A stretch of DNA of 64,000 nucleotides from positions 62,001-126,000 of the forward strand of contig NZ_KB893314.1 in the NCBI RefSeq assembly GCF_000374045.1, in the 5' to 3' direction. The stretch is from Segetibacter koreensis DSM 18137 (GTDB lineage Bacteria > Bacteroidota > Bacteroidia > Chitinophagales > Chitinophagaceae). Shown one piece after another: positions 9,985 to 18,828 of this stretch (position 1 is its first letter; every line of letters starts with the position of its first letter). Position numbers and translations under genes: made by a program. The notes under the pieces were generated by a model. The model saw only the letters and a list, made by a program, of their open reading frames with translations, was not told the origin of the DNA and ran no database searches.

Positions 9985-10025
9985 CAATTAAAAAAACAAT
10001 GTGTTTCTTTTATAAGAAGAAACAC
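9985..10025 (-). terminator. Terminator-like hairpin after the GT4 gene at 10128-11309
   Basis: GTGTTTCTT pairs with AAGAAACAC (10001-10025, with extra unpaired bases on one side) and is followed on the minus strand by ATTGTTTTTTTAATTG. It lies about 100 nt after the stop at 10128 and before rfbB. Confidence 0.6.
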
Positions 10026-10127
10026 GGGAAAATGAAAGGGTGATTACAGCAGAACTAAATCATTGAGAACGCTTCGTTTGTAATTTATGCAACAGTGTTA
10101 GGTAAAGCGCTTCCCTTTTATCTCTGT

Positions 10128-11309
10128 TTATATTGGTACAGATGCTGCAGCAGGTTTAACAGGCAGATCGAATAAGCTTTCATACACGCTTAACATTTTG
10201 CTTCTAAAAACTTCCTCCGTAAAGTTATTCAAGGCAAACGCTTTGGCTTGTTTTATTATGTGGTCAACTTCACTTTTTTCATCCATTGCATATCTCATGG
10301 CCAATACTAATTCTTCCTTTGTCTCAAATAGCAGTCCTGTTTTGTTTGGTGTAATAAGTTCACTTGTACCTGCTTTATCGTCATAACCAATGACAAGGCA
10401 ATTAAACAACATAGCTTCTGCCGTAACACGCCCCATGCCTTCATGCTCTGAACAGACAAGAAGACCTAAAGCCTTATTCATTAAGTTTCGCGCGTCTTTT
10501 CTATATCCTAAAAAATCTATGCGATCAGATAATTTTAATTCTTCTACCAATGACAATATGTAAAAATAATATTCATTATGCCTGGTAAAACTGCCTGCTA
10601 TTTTTAGCCTGACTTTTTTATCTGTCGCGCAAATGTCGGCAAATGCCATGAGGGCTTTATGCAACCCCTTATTTCTGGTAAATGCACCGCAAAATAAAAA
10701 ATAGTTTTCTTTATCCACAGGGTCTGCTATCTCCGATTTCGGAGCCACTGCATTGTATATTATGCTTCCTTTCCCCGTTACCTTAAAGTAATTTGCTAGT
10801 GAATTTGAAACACATATGATAGCATCAGATTCATGTATTTTCTTCAAATACTGCTCTTCATCTTTAAATAAGGTTAAACCATGATCCAGTTTAATAAATT
10901 CCCTGATATGCCATACGTGTTTTATACCCGTTTTTTTTGCTACTTCAAATCCGATAGATATAACGCTGCTGTTAGAATGTATAATATTGATATTGTTTCT
11001 TTTTACTATGTCCGCTATTTTCCTTTTTGCTATAAAATTTATTAGATAATTCTTTGTATTGCTTAAGAAAAACTTTGTTTCCGAATAAAATTTATCACTT
11101 TTAAAGGCACATTCCCAACCATATCTTACTACAATATTCTTTATACTTAATTTATCCAACTCTTTATTAAACTCACCGTAGGCAGGCGTCATCACAATGT
11201 AATCCCCCGTTTTCAACTGCAGCGAACATAATAAATTCAACAAGGATCTGTTTGAACCATACAGTGAAGCATCGGCGGTAATAAATAGAATTCGGGGCGT
11301 ATCTAACAT
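10128..11309 (-). CDS. Glycosyltransferase family 4
   Basis: This 393-residue protein has a GT-B layout. The N-terminal domain begins ILFITADASLYGSNRSLLNLL, a donor/acceptor loop type seen in GT4 proteins of polysaccharide loci. The C-terminal domain has the E-x7-E pattern in SEHEGMGRVTAEAMLFN, which binds the nucleotide-sugar phosphate. It would transfer one sugar, retaining its anomeric configuration, in the cytoplasm; the sugar cannot be told. A perfect -7 element lies upstream at 11368-11375, and a terminator-like hairpin follows. Confidence 0.88.
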   Translation of the reverse strand: MLDTPRILFITADASLYGSNRSLLNLLCSLQLKTGDYIVMTPAYGEFNKELDKLSIKNIVVRYGWECAFKSDKFYSETKFFLSNTKNYLINFIAKRKIADIVKRNNINIIHSNSSVISIGFEVAKKTGIKHVWHIREFIKLDHGLTLFKDEEQYLKKIHESDAIICVSNSLANYFKVTGKGSIIYNAVAPKSEIADPVDKENYFLFCGAFTRNKGLHKALMAFADICATDKKVRLKIAGSFTRHNEYYFYILSLVEELKLSDRIDFLGYRKDARNLMNKALGLLVCSEHEGMGRVTAEAMLFNCLVIGYDDKAGTSELITPNKTGLLFETKEELVLAMRYAMDEKSEVDHIIKQAKAFALNNFTEEVFRSKMLSVYESLFDLPVKPAAASVPI

Positions 11310-11367
11310 TTCGGACTTATTCTAATAATTCTTACAAAATCATTTATAAGAGTAATTCTTTTTACGG

Positions 11368-11375
11368 CAAAAGTA
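11368..11375 (-). promoter_or_regulatory. Possible -7 element upstream of the GT4 gene
   Basis: The minus strand has TACTTTTG, a full match to TAnnTTTG, about 58 nt before the start at 11309. No TTTG is at the expected -33 distance, so confidence is moderate. Confidence 0.42.
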
Positions 11376-11440
11376 GCGACGAATTTATTTTAAAGAGATC
11401 GGGTGCAGGTAATTTGATGTCAAAAGAGGTTATTAGCCAA

Positions 11441-12346
11441 TTATAAATAAGCGGAAGGCTTTTTACATACTTTTCTTGTCTCTATAATCTTTGGCATCGA
11501 AACGAGCAATTGAATAAAGAATTTAAAATCTTTAAAAACAGAGACTATATTTCCTGTGAGAATTTTTTTGAAAAGCCGTATAATAAAGACAGAAAGAAAA
11601 CTTAGCAAAGAAAAGAAGAAAGGACGGTTAATATCTTTTAAACTACATATATAACCTAAATCAATGATAGCTCTGTCTATTTTTTCTGAAGCATGTCTTT
11701 TCTCCCTGCCGTGAAAGCCATGATACAGAGGAGAAATTCCTATTTTAAAACCATGATACCTGATCCTGTTAACATAATCGGTATCTTCACCATAGTGAGG
11801 AAAAAGAGGATCAAAAATTCCCGCTTTTACAATACACTCTCGCGAGATTAACCATAAGGCTGCATTGCAAAAACTAATAGAATAGATGTCTTTTGTTTTT
11901 TGTAATACCAGGTCTGAAACAAAACCCGGGCAATCAATTTCATTACAGGTGAGAGAAAACCGGAAATCCAAAGCAGTGCCTGAACCGTTTAGATGAATTG
12001 GACTTACAATTCCAAAATTGGTATTATTCTTATGAAGATTAATTAATCCTTCTATATATGCGGGATCTAACCATGCATCCTGGTTTAACAAGAAAAAATA
12101 ATCGGCACCTCTCTCAAAAGCCTTCTTAATACCAATATTATTTGCTTTTCCAAAACCAAGATTTGTTTTACTCTTGTATAGTTCTACTTCAGGATATTCA
12201 GAACTTAATATTTCCAAAGTATTATCAGTAGAATTATTATCAACTGCAATAATTTCAAGAGGTAATGAAGAATTTCTTAAACATCCAAAACATTTATCAA
12301 TCCACTTGCTCGCATTGTATGTAACTATAATTACAAAAACTTTCAT
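11441..12346 (-). CDS. Glycosyltransferase family 2 (rhamnosyltransferase-like)
   Basis: This 301-residue GT-A protein begins KVFVIIVTYNASKWIDKCF and has the VDNNSTDNT strand-loop, TNLGFGKANNIGIKKAF and LLNQDAW, the last in place of the DxD motif. That pattern is common in the rhamnosyltransferase-like branch of GT2, but the substrate is not proven. A hydrophobic stretch (FFFSLLSFLSVFIIRLF, around residues 245-262) suggests membrane contact. It starts 12 nt after the stop of the UDP-HexNAc dehydrogenase gene. Confidence 0.88.
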   Translation of the reverse strand: MKVFVIIVTYNASKWIDKCFGCLRNSSLPLEIIAVDNNSTDNTLEILSSEYPEVELYKSKTNLGFGKANNIGIKKAFERGADYFFLLNQDAWLDPAYIEGLINLHKNNTNFGIVSPIHLNGSGTALDFRFSLTCNEIDCPGFVSDLVLQKTKDIYSISFCNAALWLISRECIVKAGIFDPLFPHYGEDTDYVNRIRYHGFKIGISPLYHGFHGREKRHASEKIDRAIIDLGYICSLKDINRPFFFSLLSFLSVFIIRLFKKILTGNIVSVFKDFKFFIQLLVSMPKIIETRKVCKKPSAYL

Positions 12347-12358
12347 TGTTTCTTCTCG

Positions 12359-13654
12359 TTATAATCTTCCATCTACTATTGATCTGTCTAAAGCAGCTTT
12401 TGTATCAAAAATGATGGTATCTGCATTTTTTAATGAATCAAAGTCAATAGTAAGAAACTGCTTATGAGACACCGCTAAAATAATCGCCTGGTACCGATCT
12501 TCCATTTTCGCCTGCACAGGTAATGTTTCAATCAATTCAATATTATATTCAGCTTTTACCTGTTCTTTGCCTGCATAAGGATCGTACACGTCAACTGTCA
12601 ATCCAAATTGCCTCAATTCTTTATAAATATCAATTACCCTCGAATTTCTTATATCCGGACAATTCTCTTTAAATGTAATGCCGAGTATCAGCACTTTTGA
12701 TCCGTTAATAGTATGATTCTTTTTAATCAAAAGCTTAACTACTTTATTGGCAACAAACATTCCCATATTATCATTCACTCTTCTTCCCGACAAAATAACT
12801 TCTGCATGATAACCAAGGGATGCAGCTTTATAAGCAAGATAATAGGGGTCAACTCCTATACAATGCCCTCCTACCAACCCTGGTTTGTATTTTAGAAAAT
12901 TCCATTTTGTTGCTGCCGCGTCAATTACATCATTGGTGTCTATGCCAATACGGTCAAAAATAAGCGCCAGCTCATTTACAAAAGAAATATTTACATCACG
13001 CTGCGCGTTTTCTATAGCTTTAGAGGCTTCCGCAACTTTTATGCTTGGCGCTTTGTGCGTTCCCGCAACAATTATAGATGCATATAACTGATCTACAATT
13101 TCTGCAATTTCAGGCGTTGAACCCGATGTTACTTTTTTTATTTTCGTTAAAGTATTTACCTTATCTCCAGGATTTATTCTTTCCGGGGAATAGCCGCAAA
13201 AAAAATCTTTATTAAAGGTTAAGCCTGAAAACTGTTCCAGTACGGGTACACAATCTTCTTCAGTACAACCCGGGTAAACCGTAGATTCATATATCACTAT
13301 GTCGTCCTTCTTTAAAGATTTTCCAATCATTTCAGAAGCTTCCAATAAATAACTGAGGTCGGGCGATTTAAATTGGTTAATCGGGGTAGGAACCGTAACA
13401 ATAAATACATTGTATTTATTAAGATCTGCGGGATCAGAAGAGAAACAAAGGCCTTTGTCGGATTCAAGCAATGTTGCAGCTTTCAGTCCGTCCAGGTCTG
13501 CCTCATTAGTATCATCTTTACCGTTCAAAAGATTCTTTATTCTCTTTTTGTTAATATCAAAACCCAGTACCTGATATTTTTTTCCAAACTCAATGGCAAG
13601 AGGCAAGCCTACATAACCCAAACCAATTACCGCTATCTTTTGCTCCCGTTTCAT
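12359..13654 (-). CDS. UDP-N-acetylhexosamine 6-dehydrogenase (TviB/WbpA type)
   Basis: This 431-residue nucleotide-sugar dehydrogenase begins KIAVIGLGYVGLPLAIEFG. It has VTVPTPINQ, YESTVYPGCTEEDC and the active-site Cys in LVGGHCIGVDPYYLAYKA, the form seen in enzymes that oxidise UDP-GlcNAc, UDP-GalNAc or UDP-ManNAc, unlike the GGSCFPKD of UDP-glucose dehydrogenases. The C-terminal domain has GITFKENCPDIRNS. It would supply an N-acetylhexosaminuronic acid to the polymer. The exact epimer cannot be read from sequence. Confidence 0.9.
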   Translation of the reverse strand: MKREQKIAVIGLGYVGLPLAIEFGKKYQVLGFDINKKRIKNLLNGKDDTNEADLDGLKAATLLESDKGLCFSSDPADLNKYNVFIVTVPTPINQFKSPDLSYLLEASEMIGKSLKKDDIVIYESTVYPGCTEEDCVPVLEQFSGLTFNKDFFCGYSPERINPGDKVNTLTKIKKVTSGSTPEIAEIVDQLYASIIVAGTHKAPSIKVAEASKAIENAQRDVNISFVNELALIFDRIGIDTNDVIDAAATKWNFLKYKPGLVGGHCIGVDPYYLAYKAASLGYHAEVILSGRRVNDNMGMFVANKVVKLLIKKNHTINGSKVLILGITFKENCPDIRNSRVIDIYKELRQFGLTVDVYDPYAGKEQVKAEYNIELIETLPVQAKMEDRYQAIILAVSHKQFLTIDFDSLKNADTIIFDTKAALDRSIVDGRL

Positions 13655-13730
13655 TAATAATAGTTTCCTTTATAAACGTTCAAAAATACTTGTAATTTCA
13701 ATTGGAGCTACAATTGAAGATTCAGAACAT

Positions 13731-13772
13731 CGTTGTGAACTTGTTTCTAACCGTCGTTGTGAACTTGTTTCT
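13731..13772 (+). repeat. 18-bp direct repeat, two copies, 24-nt period
   Basis: CGTTGTGAACTTGTTTCT occurs at 13731-13748 and again at 13755-13772. The 24-nt period keeps the plus-strand reading frame (eight codons). It lies just before the GIY-YIG nuclease remnant. Confidence 0.85.
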
Positions 13773-13883
13773 CATCGCCAGGAAAAGCAACTAAAAAATT
13801 GGAAACGACAATGGAAGGAGAATCTAATAAACAGCCTCAACCCGGAATGGAAGGACTTACAGATAATACACAGCATGAAATAG
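13731..13883 (+). pseudogene. Remnant of a GIY-YIG endonuclease (C-terminal end only)
   Basis: On the plus strand, from about 13773 to the stop at 13881-13883, the frame reads HRQEKQLKNWKRQWK, then ENLINSLNPEWKDL. This is the usual C-terminal end of the small GIY-YIG nucleases (REKQLKxW ... NPEWKDL). The part with the GIY and YIG motifs is missing: upstream in frame is an in-frame duplication and then the start of the oppositely oriented dehydrogenase gene. It is therefore a decayed fragment, on the opposite strand to every gene of the locus. How it got there is unknown. Confidence 0.7.
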
Positions 13884-13939
13884 AAAAATGGATAAAAATT
13901 GAAGAAAGGACTTCAGCAGCAGAAAAGGCTGCAAGTAGC

Positions 13940-14764
13940 TCAAAGTTGGTTAGAAGGCTCTGTAGGAGTTAAAAACGCATTTACCAAAACTTTATTGGTC
14001 TGAGAAAGCCTGCTTACTGCCAGGTATTGTTTTACTTTACTTAGCGGTTTCATTGCTATGGTGTACCATTTGGGCGATAAACCATTTGTCTTCCAGGCGC
14101 GGTAATCTTCCATATGGGCTACCAACCTGTGTTTAAATGTTTTGTTGCTGCATCCCCCGGCTCTCATGTGTACCAGGACGCCTGGCAAATATTGAACCTT
14201 GATGTTATTTAATAGCATGAACCTGAGCAACAATTCATAATCGGAAGAACACTTAAAATCGATATTGAAACTGCCGAACTTTTCATAGATCTCTTTTTTT
14301 ACAAAAAAAGTAGGATGAGGAGGCATCCAGCCCTTGTAGAATAACTTCCGGCTGTACACACCTGCTATCCATTTTCTAAGCACTCTTTTTATATGATACG
14401 GATCTACCACTATCAGGTCTCCGTACACTGCATCGCAATCACCGCTTTCAAAAGCTTTCACCACATTTTCTATAACCCCGTTATGAGGATAAAAATCATC
14501 TGAATTTAAAATACCTACTATTTCGCCCCCGGCAATCTTTACCCCTTTATTCATAGCATCATAAATGCCTTTATCGGGTTCTGAAAGAATAGGTCCCTGG
14601 TGTCCAAAATGATTAACAAGGTGAAGCGTATTATCGGTAGACTGACCATCTACTACAATGTGTTCCACATTATGGTAAGTCTGGTTTTTAACCGACAAAA
14701 TGGTGTCTTTGATGGTAGCCGCGCTGTTATAGGTAGCTGTTATTATAGAAACTCTCATTTTCAA
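13940..14764 (-). CDS. Glycosyltransferase family 2 (WcaE-like)
   Basis: This 274-residue GT-A protein begins RVSIITATYNSAATIKDTI and has VVDGQSTDNT, SEPDKGIYDAMNKGV and LNSDDFY, the last being the metal-binding acidic motif. The EPDKGIYDAMNKG segment is typical of the GT2 branch containing colanic acid WcaE. The catalytic part ends with PTFFVKKEIYEKFG and the SDYELLLRF segment. Next upstream is a WcaF-like acetyltransferase, a pairing seen in colanic-acid-type clusters. The sugar transferred is unknown. Confidence 0.9.
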   Translation of the reverse strand: MKMRVSIITATYNSAATIKDTILSVKNQTYHNVEHIVVDGQSTDNTLHLVNHFGHQGPILSEPDKGIYDAMNKGVKIAGGEIVGILNSDDFYPHNGVIENVVKAFESGDCDAVYGDLIVVDPYHIKRVLRKWIAGVYSRKLFYKGWMPPHPTFFVKKEIYEKFGSFNIDFKCSSDYELLLRFMLLNNIKVQYLPGVLVHMRAGGCSNKTFKHRLVAHMEDYRAWKTNGLSPKWYTIAMKPLSKVKQYLAVSRLSQTNKVLVNAFLTPTEPSNQL

Positions 14765-14917
14765 ATGGCGCTATTAACGAACATTTTTTTTGAAGGTAAT
14801 CGATACCTGTTCAATTAATAATACTAGGTTATTTGCGTTAAAAATAAAACAACAATTATTACACCTTATAGACATTTAAAAAGCTAATAAGGTTGTAAGT
14901 ATTACAGAATATGATAT

Positions 14918-15493
14918 TTATTCTATAATACGTTGTTTTACTCTTTCTGCTGGATTTCCCTGGTAAATGCTATAGGATTCGAGATTTCTTGTAGCTACAG
15001 AACCTACCGTAAGTACCGCATGTGTTTTACAAATCACACCCGGACAAACAATTGAGTTCGCACCTATCCATACGCCGTCTTCCAAGACTACCGGACTGAG
15101 TTTTAAATCAAAGAATATTTTTTTATAATTGTGATTGCCTGTCAATAATACTGCTCCCTGGGAGATACAAACATTATTACCGATTGTTATTTGTGCAAGG
15201 CTATCTATCCATACTTTCTCTCCTATCCAAACGTCATCACCTATATGGAGAAACCATGGATACTTTATATTGACAGATGGTTTTATGACAACTCTACTAC
15301 CAATTTTCGCTCCAAACTTTCTTAACAACCAACACTTAAAGATAGTAAAAACCGCCAATCCGTTGTTAAAAAAAATAACATTTATTATTAGCCATAACGA
15401 TCTTTTCCACCGGGGGCCGGGATTATACCAACTATTATTATACTGTGCTAAATTTGTTCGTTTGTTTTTCTCTTCTAAGCTCAATTCCTTCAT
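14918..15493 (-). CDS. WcaF-like O-acetyltransferase (left-handed beta-helix)
   Basis: This 191-residue protein opens with TNLAQYNNSWYNPGPRWKR, the typical start of colanic acid acetyltransferase WcaF. Hexapeptide repeats follow from about residue 75 (IGSRVVIKPSVNI, IGDDVWIGEKVWI, ITIGNNVCISQGAV), then LTGNHNY with the catalytic His and YQGNPAERVKQR at the end. It would acetylate a sugar from acetyl-CoA. Its start overlaps the end of the exosortase gene by 56 nt, which implies coupled translation. Confidence 0.88.
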   Translation of the reverse strand: MKELSLEEKNKRTNLAQYNNSWYNPGPRWKRSLWLIINVIFFNNGLAVFTIFKCWLLRKFGAKIGSRVVIKPSVNIKYPWFLHIGDDVWIGEKVWIDSLAQITIGNNVCISQGAVLLTGNHNYKKIFFDLKLSPVVLEDGVWIGANSIVCPGVICKTHAVLTVGSVATRNLESYSIYQGNPAERVKQRIIE

Positions 15494-16043
15494 ATTTTTT
15501 TTGAACGCCTACATATACATACATTAAAATAAAAATACACCCGTAAGAAAAAATATTAAATGTCTGGTGATGATCTAAAGTAGTGATAGTCTTCCAATGG
15601 AGATGATTGGCAACGCAGATAAGTACAATGCGGGTTATATTTAAAATACAGATAGAAGTAATACCTGTGATCATCCATTTCAATTTGTGTTTCCAGCTTC
15701 CATTATTGGCAAAAACAAAGGCAATCCAGAAACTCATAACGCCCCAGCCAAGGCACGAAGGATTTACACTGATACCGCTGGAATAACCAATTCGTAAAGT
15801 ATGATAATTGGGTTGAGAAACTTCGTAGTGCAAGACCTGGAGAATAAGCTTAGCGCTGCCAGTAAGAAAAAGGGTAAGCCCCTTTACTATATTAATATGG
15901 TGATCAAGAAACGGAGAATACATTTTACCACCTACCCCTGTAATTCCCCTGTAAAACGGGAAGAAGAAATACAAAGCAAAAAAACACAATAGAAATTTTA
16001 TAAAAAATAAGTAAGGTGACTTTTTATCGTATATTTTTTTCAA
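15438..16043 (-). CDS. Exosortase family transpeptidase-like membrane protein
   Basis: This 201-residue multi-span membrane protein carries the three exosortase/archaeosortase landmarks: Cys97 in NPSCLGWGVMSFW, Arg138 in NITRIVLI and the His158/His159 pair in DHHQTFN. The hydrophobic segments are near residues 10-30, 52-72, 98-112, 122-145 and 162-180. Exosortases cleave C-terminal sorting signals and are thought to attach the protein to a cell-surface glycan; they occur in exopolysaccharide loci (family knowledge). Several Bacteroidota subfamilies exist and I cannot say which this is. No target protein is seen in the window. Confidence 0.85.
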   Translation of the reverse strand: MKKIYDKKSPYLFFIKFLLCFFALYFFFPFYRGITGVGGKMYSPFLDHHINIVKGLTLFLTGSAKLILQVLHYEVSQPNYHTLRIGYSSGISVNPSCLGWGVMSFWIAFVFANNGSWKHKLKWMITGITSICILNITRIVLICVANHLHWKTITTLDHHQTFNIFSYGCIFILMYVYVGVQKKYEGIELRREKQTNKFSTV

Positions 16044-16124
16044 CCCCTAAAAATTATAAATAAAAACTATTTATGAATAATGAAAAACCTTAACTCTCCC
16101 AACTTACAACAAAAAACGAAAAAG

Positions 16125-16132
16125 CAAAATTA
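16125..16132 (-). promoter_or_regulatory. Possible -7 element upstream of the exosortase gene
   Basis: TAATTTTG on the minus strand matches TAnnTTTG. A TTTC lies 22 bp upstream in place of the -33 TTTG. The spacer is very A/T-rich, so a chance match is quite possible. Confidence 0.3.
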
Positions 16133-16166
16133 AAAAATCATTAAGGAAGAAGGTGAAATTAAAAAT

Positions 16167-16208
16167 GAATAGTGAAGAATGAAGAATGAACAATTAACAA
16201 TGAAGAAT
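16167..16208. repeat. Short tandem heptamer repeat
   Basis: Six consecutive 7-mers read GAATAGT, GAAGAAT, GAAGAAT, GAACAAT, TAACAAT, GAAGAAT. The array is imperfect, lies in the 211-nt spacer between the GT4 gene and the exosortase gene, and is upstream of the latter. Confidence 0.7.
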
Positions 16209-16254
16209 TGTCAGCCAAAACTTATAACAACACTTACAACAATGCTCAATTAGT

Positions 16255-17424
16255 TTATCCGAACAGTTCCCTGTAACTTTTTTCTGCATCCAGGTTTTTG
16301 TAATACTGCACCGCTAACTGGTGTGCGCCGCTGCAATAGGTGTCGTATTCGGCCTGGTTCATATCTGCCAGATCGAGTAGTTTTGTGAGGCAATCCTGCA
16401 TATCACTTATATCCACATTCACTCCTGCCCTCTTTTGTTGCAGGTCATTCCATGGAGTAAAATAGCTTGTTATAACCGGTCTGCCAACACTCAAGCTCTC
16501 ATATAATGCATGGCCGAAATTTTCTCCCTTAGTGAGCAGAATTAGCGCATGGTATTGAGACAATACTTGTTGCACATCAGCAGGTTGTACGTCTCCTTTG
16601 TATTGTACCTTTCCAGGCATTTTTTGTATTATAGCTGTGCATTGCTGCCAATATTGTTCATCTATAACCGGACCGTACATATCTAATACAATATCTTTTT
16701 TTGTTAGTTGTATTAACTGCAACAGCAGCAATACATTTTTATGTTCGTTGATAAGTGATAAATACACCAGCGTTATGGTTCCTGGCTGTTTCTGCTGGTA
16801 AGAAATATTTTCAAATGGAACCTTGGGAATATTAGGAGCTACCACAACTCCCCTGTTGCCTGGAAAATGCTTTCTGATATCTACGGCTTCTATATTAGTA
16901 GTTGCATGCCAATGTGCTTTTTTAAGCAATCCTGTAAGCTGCAGGTATAGCAGGTATATTTTCTTTTTAAAACGCTTTCCTGAAAGTGCCCCTTTCTGTA
17001 ACATACCACGCGGACAGATAATTAGCTTATAATTGTCACGTGTCTTTTTTAAAGTTAACAACGGTAGCAGAAAAAGCTTGTAAGAAAAAATTCCATTTAA
17101 ATAAATAACATGCGGGGAGCTTTCTTTTATAAGACAATGCAGCTGTTGTTTGTTGAGACTTTTATAATCACTATAGAACACATTAATTACCTTTCCTGTT
17201 CCAGGTAATTTTACTGTATTCCATTTATTCATTTCTATACCTGCATAGGGAGTAGCTATATTAAGATCATAGGCTGTGGTGATAACATTAACATGATAAT
17301 CATTTGCTAATGCCAATGCGAGGTTGGTTAAGGATTGAATGGGACCGCCGGCTTTGTAGCCAGGATAAAAGTAATCGTAAAAAATTAATAGCTTTTTATT
17401 CTCTTTCATTACAATAACAGGCAA
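16255..17424 (-). CDS. Glycosyltransferase family 4
   Basis: This 389-residue GT-B protein begins LLIFYDYFYPGYKAGGPIQSLTNLA, typical of GT4 enzymes in exopolysaccharide clusters. It has ICPRGMLQKGALSGKRFKK in the linker and the E-x7-E motif in TKGENFGHALYESLSVGRPV. It ends 3 nt after the polymerase-like gene and precedes the exosortase, so these genes may act together. A link to a specific exosortase-associated GT subfamily is possible but unproven. ATG at 17424 or the internal ATG four codons on (VMKENKK) could be the true start. Confidence 0.88.
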   Translation of the reverse strand: MPVIVMKENKKLLIFYDYFYPGYKAGGPIQSLTNLALALANDYHVNVITTAYDLNIATPYAGIEMNKWNTVKLPGTGKVINVFYSDYKSLNKQQLHCLIKESSPHVIYLNGIFSYKLFLLPLLTLKKTRDNYKLIICPRGMLQKGALSGKRFKKKIYLLYLQLTGLLKKAHWHATTNIEAVDIRKHFPGNRGVVVAPNIPKVPFENISYQQKQPGTITLVYLSLINEHKNVLLLLQLIQLTKKDIVLDMYGPVIDEQYWQQCTAIIQKMPGKVQYKGDVQPADVQQVLSQYHALILLTKGENFGHALYESLSVGRPVITSYFTPWNDLQQKRAGVNVDISDMQDCLTKLLDLADMNQAEYDTYCSGAHQLAVQYYKNLDAEKSYRELFG

Positions 17425-17427
17425 TCT

Positions 17428-18828
17428 TTAAAAGCACACAAACCTTTCCATTCTTGGAAACAGCGTATATTTTAAAAAAGTAAAAACAACAAAAGTGGTA
17501 AACATTCGCCCAAACATAAAAGTACCATCCATTTCAAAAAAAGAAAACTGCACAAAAAAAGCAGCTACAATTGCGTAATTAATTACAATATTGCCAGTAG
17601 ATTTTAAAAGAAAAAACCTGAAAATTTTGGACCAAATAAAAGCAAGTATCGCAAGGGCAACGAACATACCCGGAATACCAAAATCAACATAACAATCAGC
17701 AAAATAACCAAGGCTAAAAGAAACGCCTTGCGCTCCGCTTAAATATCGTATACCTGTAAACCGGCTTGCCTTTATTGACGCATCATAAATGCCCTTATCA
17801 GGATCGAGTGCCCGGGGAACAGTTGTAAATGCTATCGTCTCGCGCCATACTGCTCCGTGTTGAAATGGCTCATTAGCGGGAACATTGTCCATAGCTCTAG
17901 ACAAATGATAGACATACTGAAGCCGGTAAAAAAACTGTCCTATTCCTTCGGTGAAGGTTTCTTTATTTACAATAGAAAGTAAATCAGACAATTTACCAAA
18001 AGCCTGCTTTTCTGATACAGTCACTATCTGTTGTTTACTGCCTTCGTTTAGAAAGTTACGGTAATCGCCTTTCACTACAGTCCATACAACCGCTAAAGAA
18101 AACAACAGCAACGCTATAGCAATTCCCTTTACACTTACACTAAAGTTGATTGCGGTAATATAGGTCATGACAACAATGGCAGTATAAAAAAAGACTTCTT
18201 TAAAAGATGAGAAATAACTAAAGAAACCGCTGATAAAATCGAGTACAAAAGCTATCGCAAAAAAAATGCGATACTCTTTCTTTCTAAAGCTCAAATAACC
18301 CAGCAATACAAAGCCGCCCCATTTAAGTAAGGCAATGTTTAAAAATATTTGAGTCAGGCTTGTAAAGCCAAATGCAAGCCTGCTTAAAAAGGTGGATATA
18401 ATATAAAGAACCAGGTACAGGTACAACACTTTCCTGGGATTGATTTTATTCAAAGCCTCTTCAAATTCCAAAGCTGATATGTGTATATTTTTATAAGCAA
18501 CCTTATTAAAAACAAAACACATGACGACAATACCGGCTAAAGCACTTAGGTATGCTCTTACTGAGGAATGCGTAAGAAAATCCAGATCTCCTTGCCAAGC
18601 GCTGTTCACAAACAAAACATAAGTAATTACCTGCACCCAGTGAAACACCATGACGAAGGTAAAGACGTTTGGCAGGTACTGTTTCCAGGTAAGCGCTATT
18701 ATGCCAATTAAAACGCCGTAGCCTGCTAACAGTAAACCACTGTGTTGTATAAATGCTAAAGACAGTGCTGATACAATTGCCATTAGTAGAACCAAACCAC
18801 TTATATCAACCCGCTGCATGCACTTCAT
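17428..18828 (-). CDS. Wzy-like polysaccharide polymerase (multi-span membrane protein)
   Basis: This 466-residue protein has about ten to twelve hydrophobic segments and a long hydrophilic loop around residues 265-365. Just after that loop comes GYFADCYVDFGIPGMFVALAILAF, here split as GYFADCYVDFG and IPGMFVALAI, a pattern typical of O-antigen/oligosaccharide repeat-unit polymerases. Such proteins join lipid-linked repeat units at the outer face of the inner membrane. Sequence conservation in the family is low, so this rests on topology and loop position. It overlaps the upstream GT4 gene by 23 nt. An O-antigen ligase is an alternative. Confidence 0.68.
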   Translation of the reverse strand: MKCMQRVDISGLVLLMAIVSALSLAFIQHSGLLLAGYGVLIGIIALTWKQYLPNVFTFVMVFHWVQVITYVLFVNSAWQGDLDFLTHSSVRAYLSALAGIVVMCFVFNKVAYKNIHISALEFEEALNKINPRKVLYLYLVLYIISTFLSRLAFGFTSLTQIFLNIALLKWGGFVLLGYLSFRKKEYRIFFAIAFVLDFISGFFSYFSSFKEVFFYTAIVVMTYITAINFSVSVKGIAIALLLFSLAVVWTVVKGDYRNFLNEGSKQQIVTVSEKQAFGKLSDLLSIVNKETFTEGIGQFFYRLQYVYHLSRAMDNVPANEPFQHGAVWRETIAFTTVPRALDPDKGIYDASIKASRFTGIRYLSGAQGVSFSLGYFADCYVDFGIPGMFVALAILAFIWSKIFRFFLLKSTGNIVINYAIVAAFFVQFSFFEMDGTFMFGRMFTTFVVFTFLKYTLFPRMERFVCF

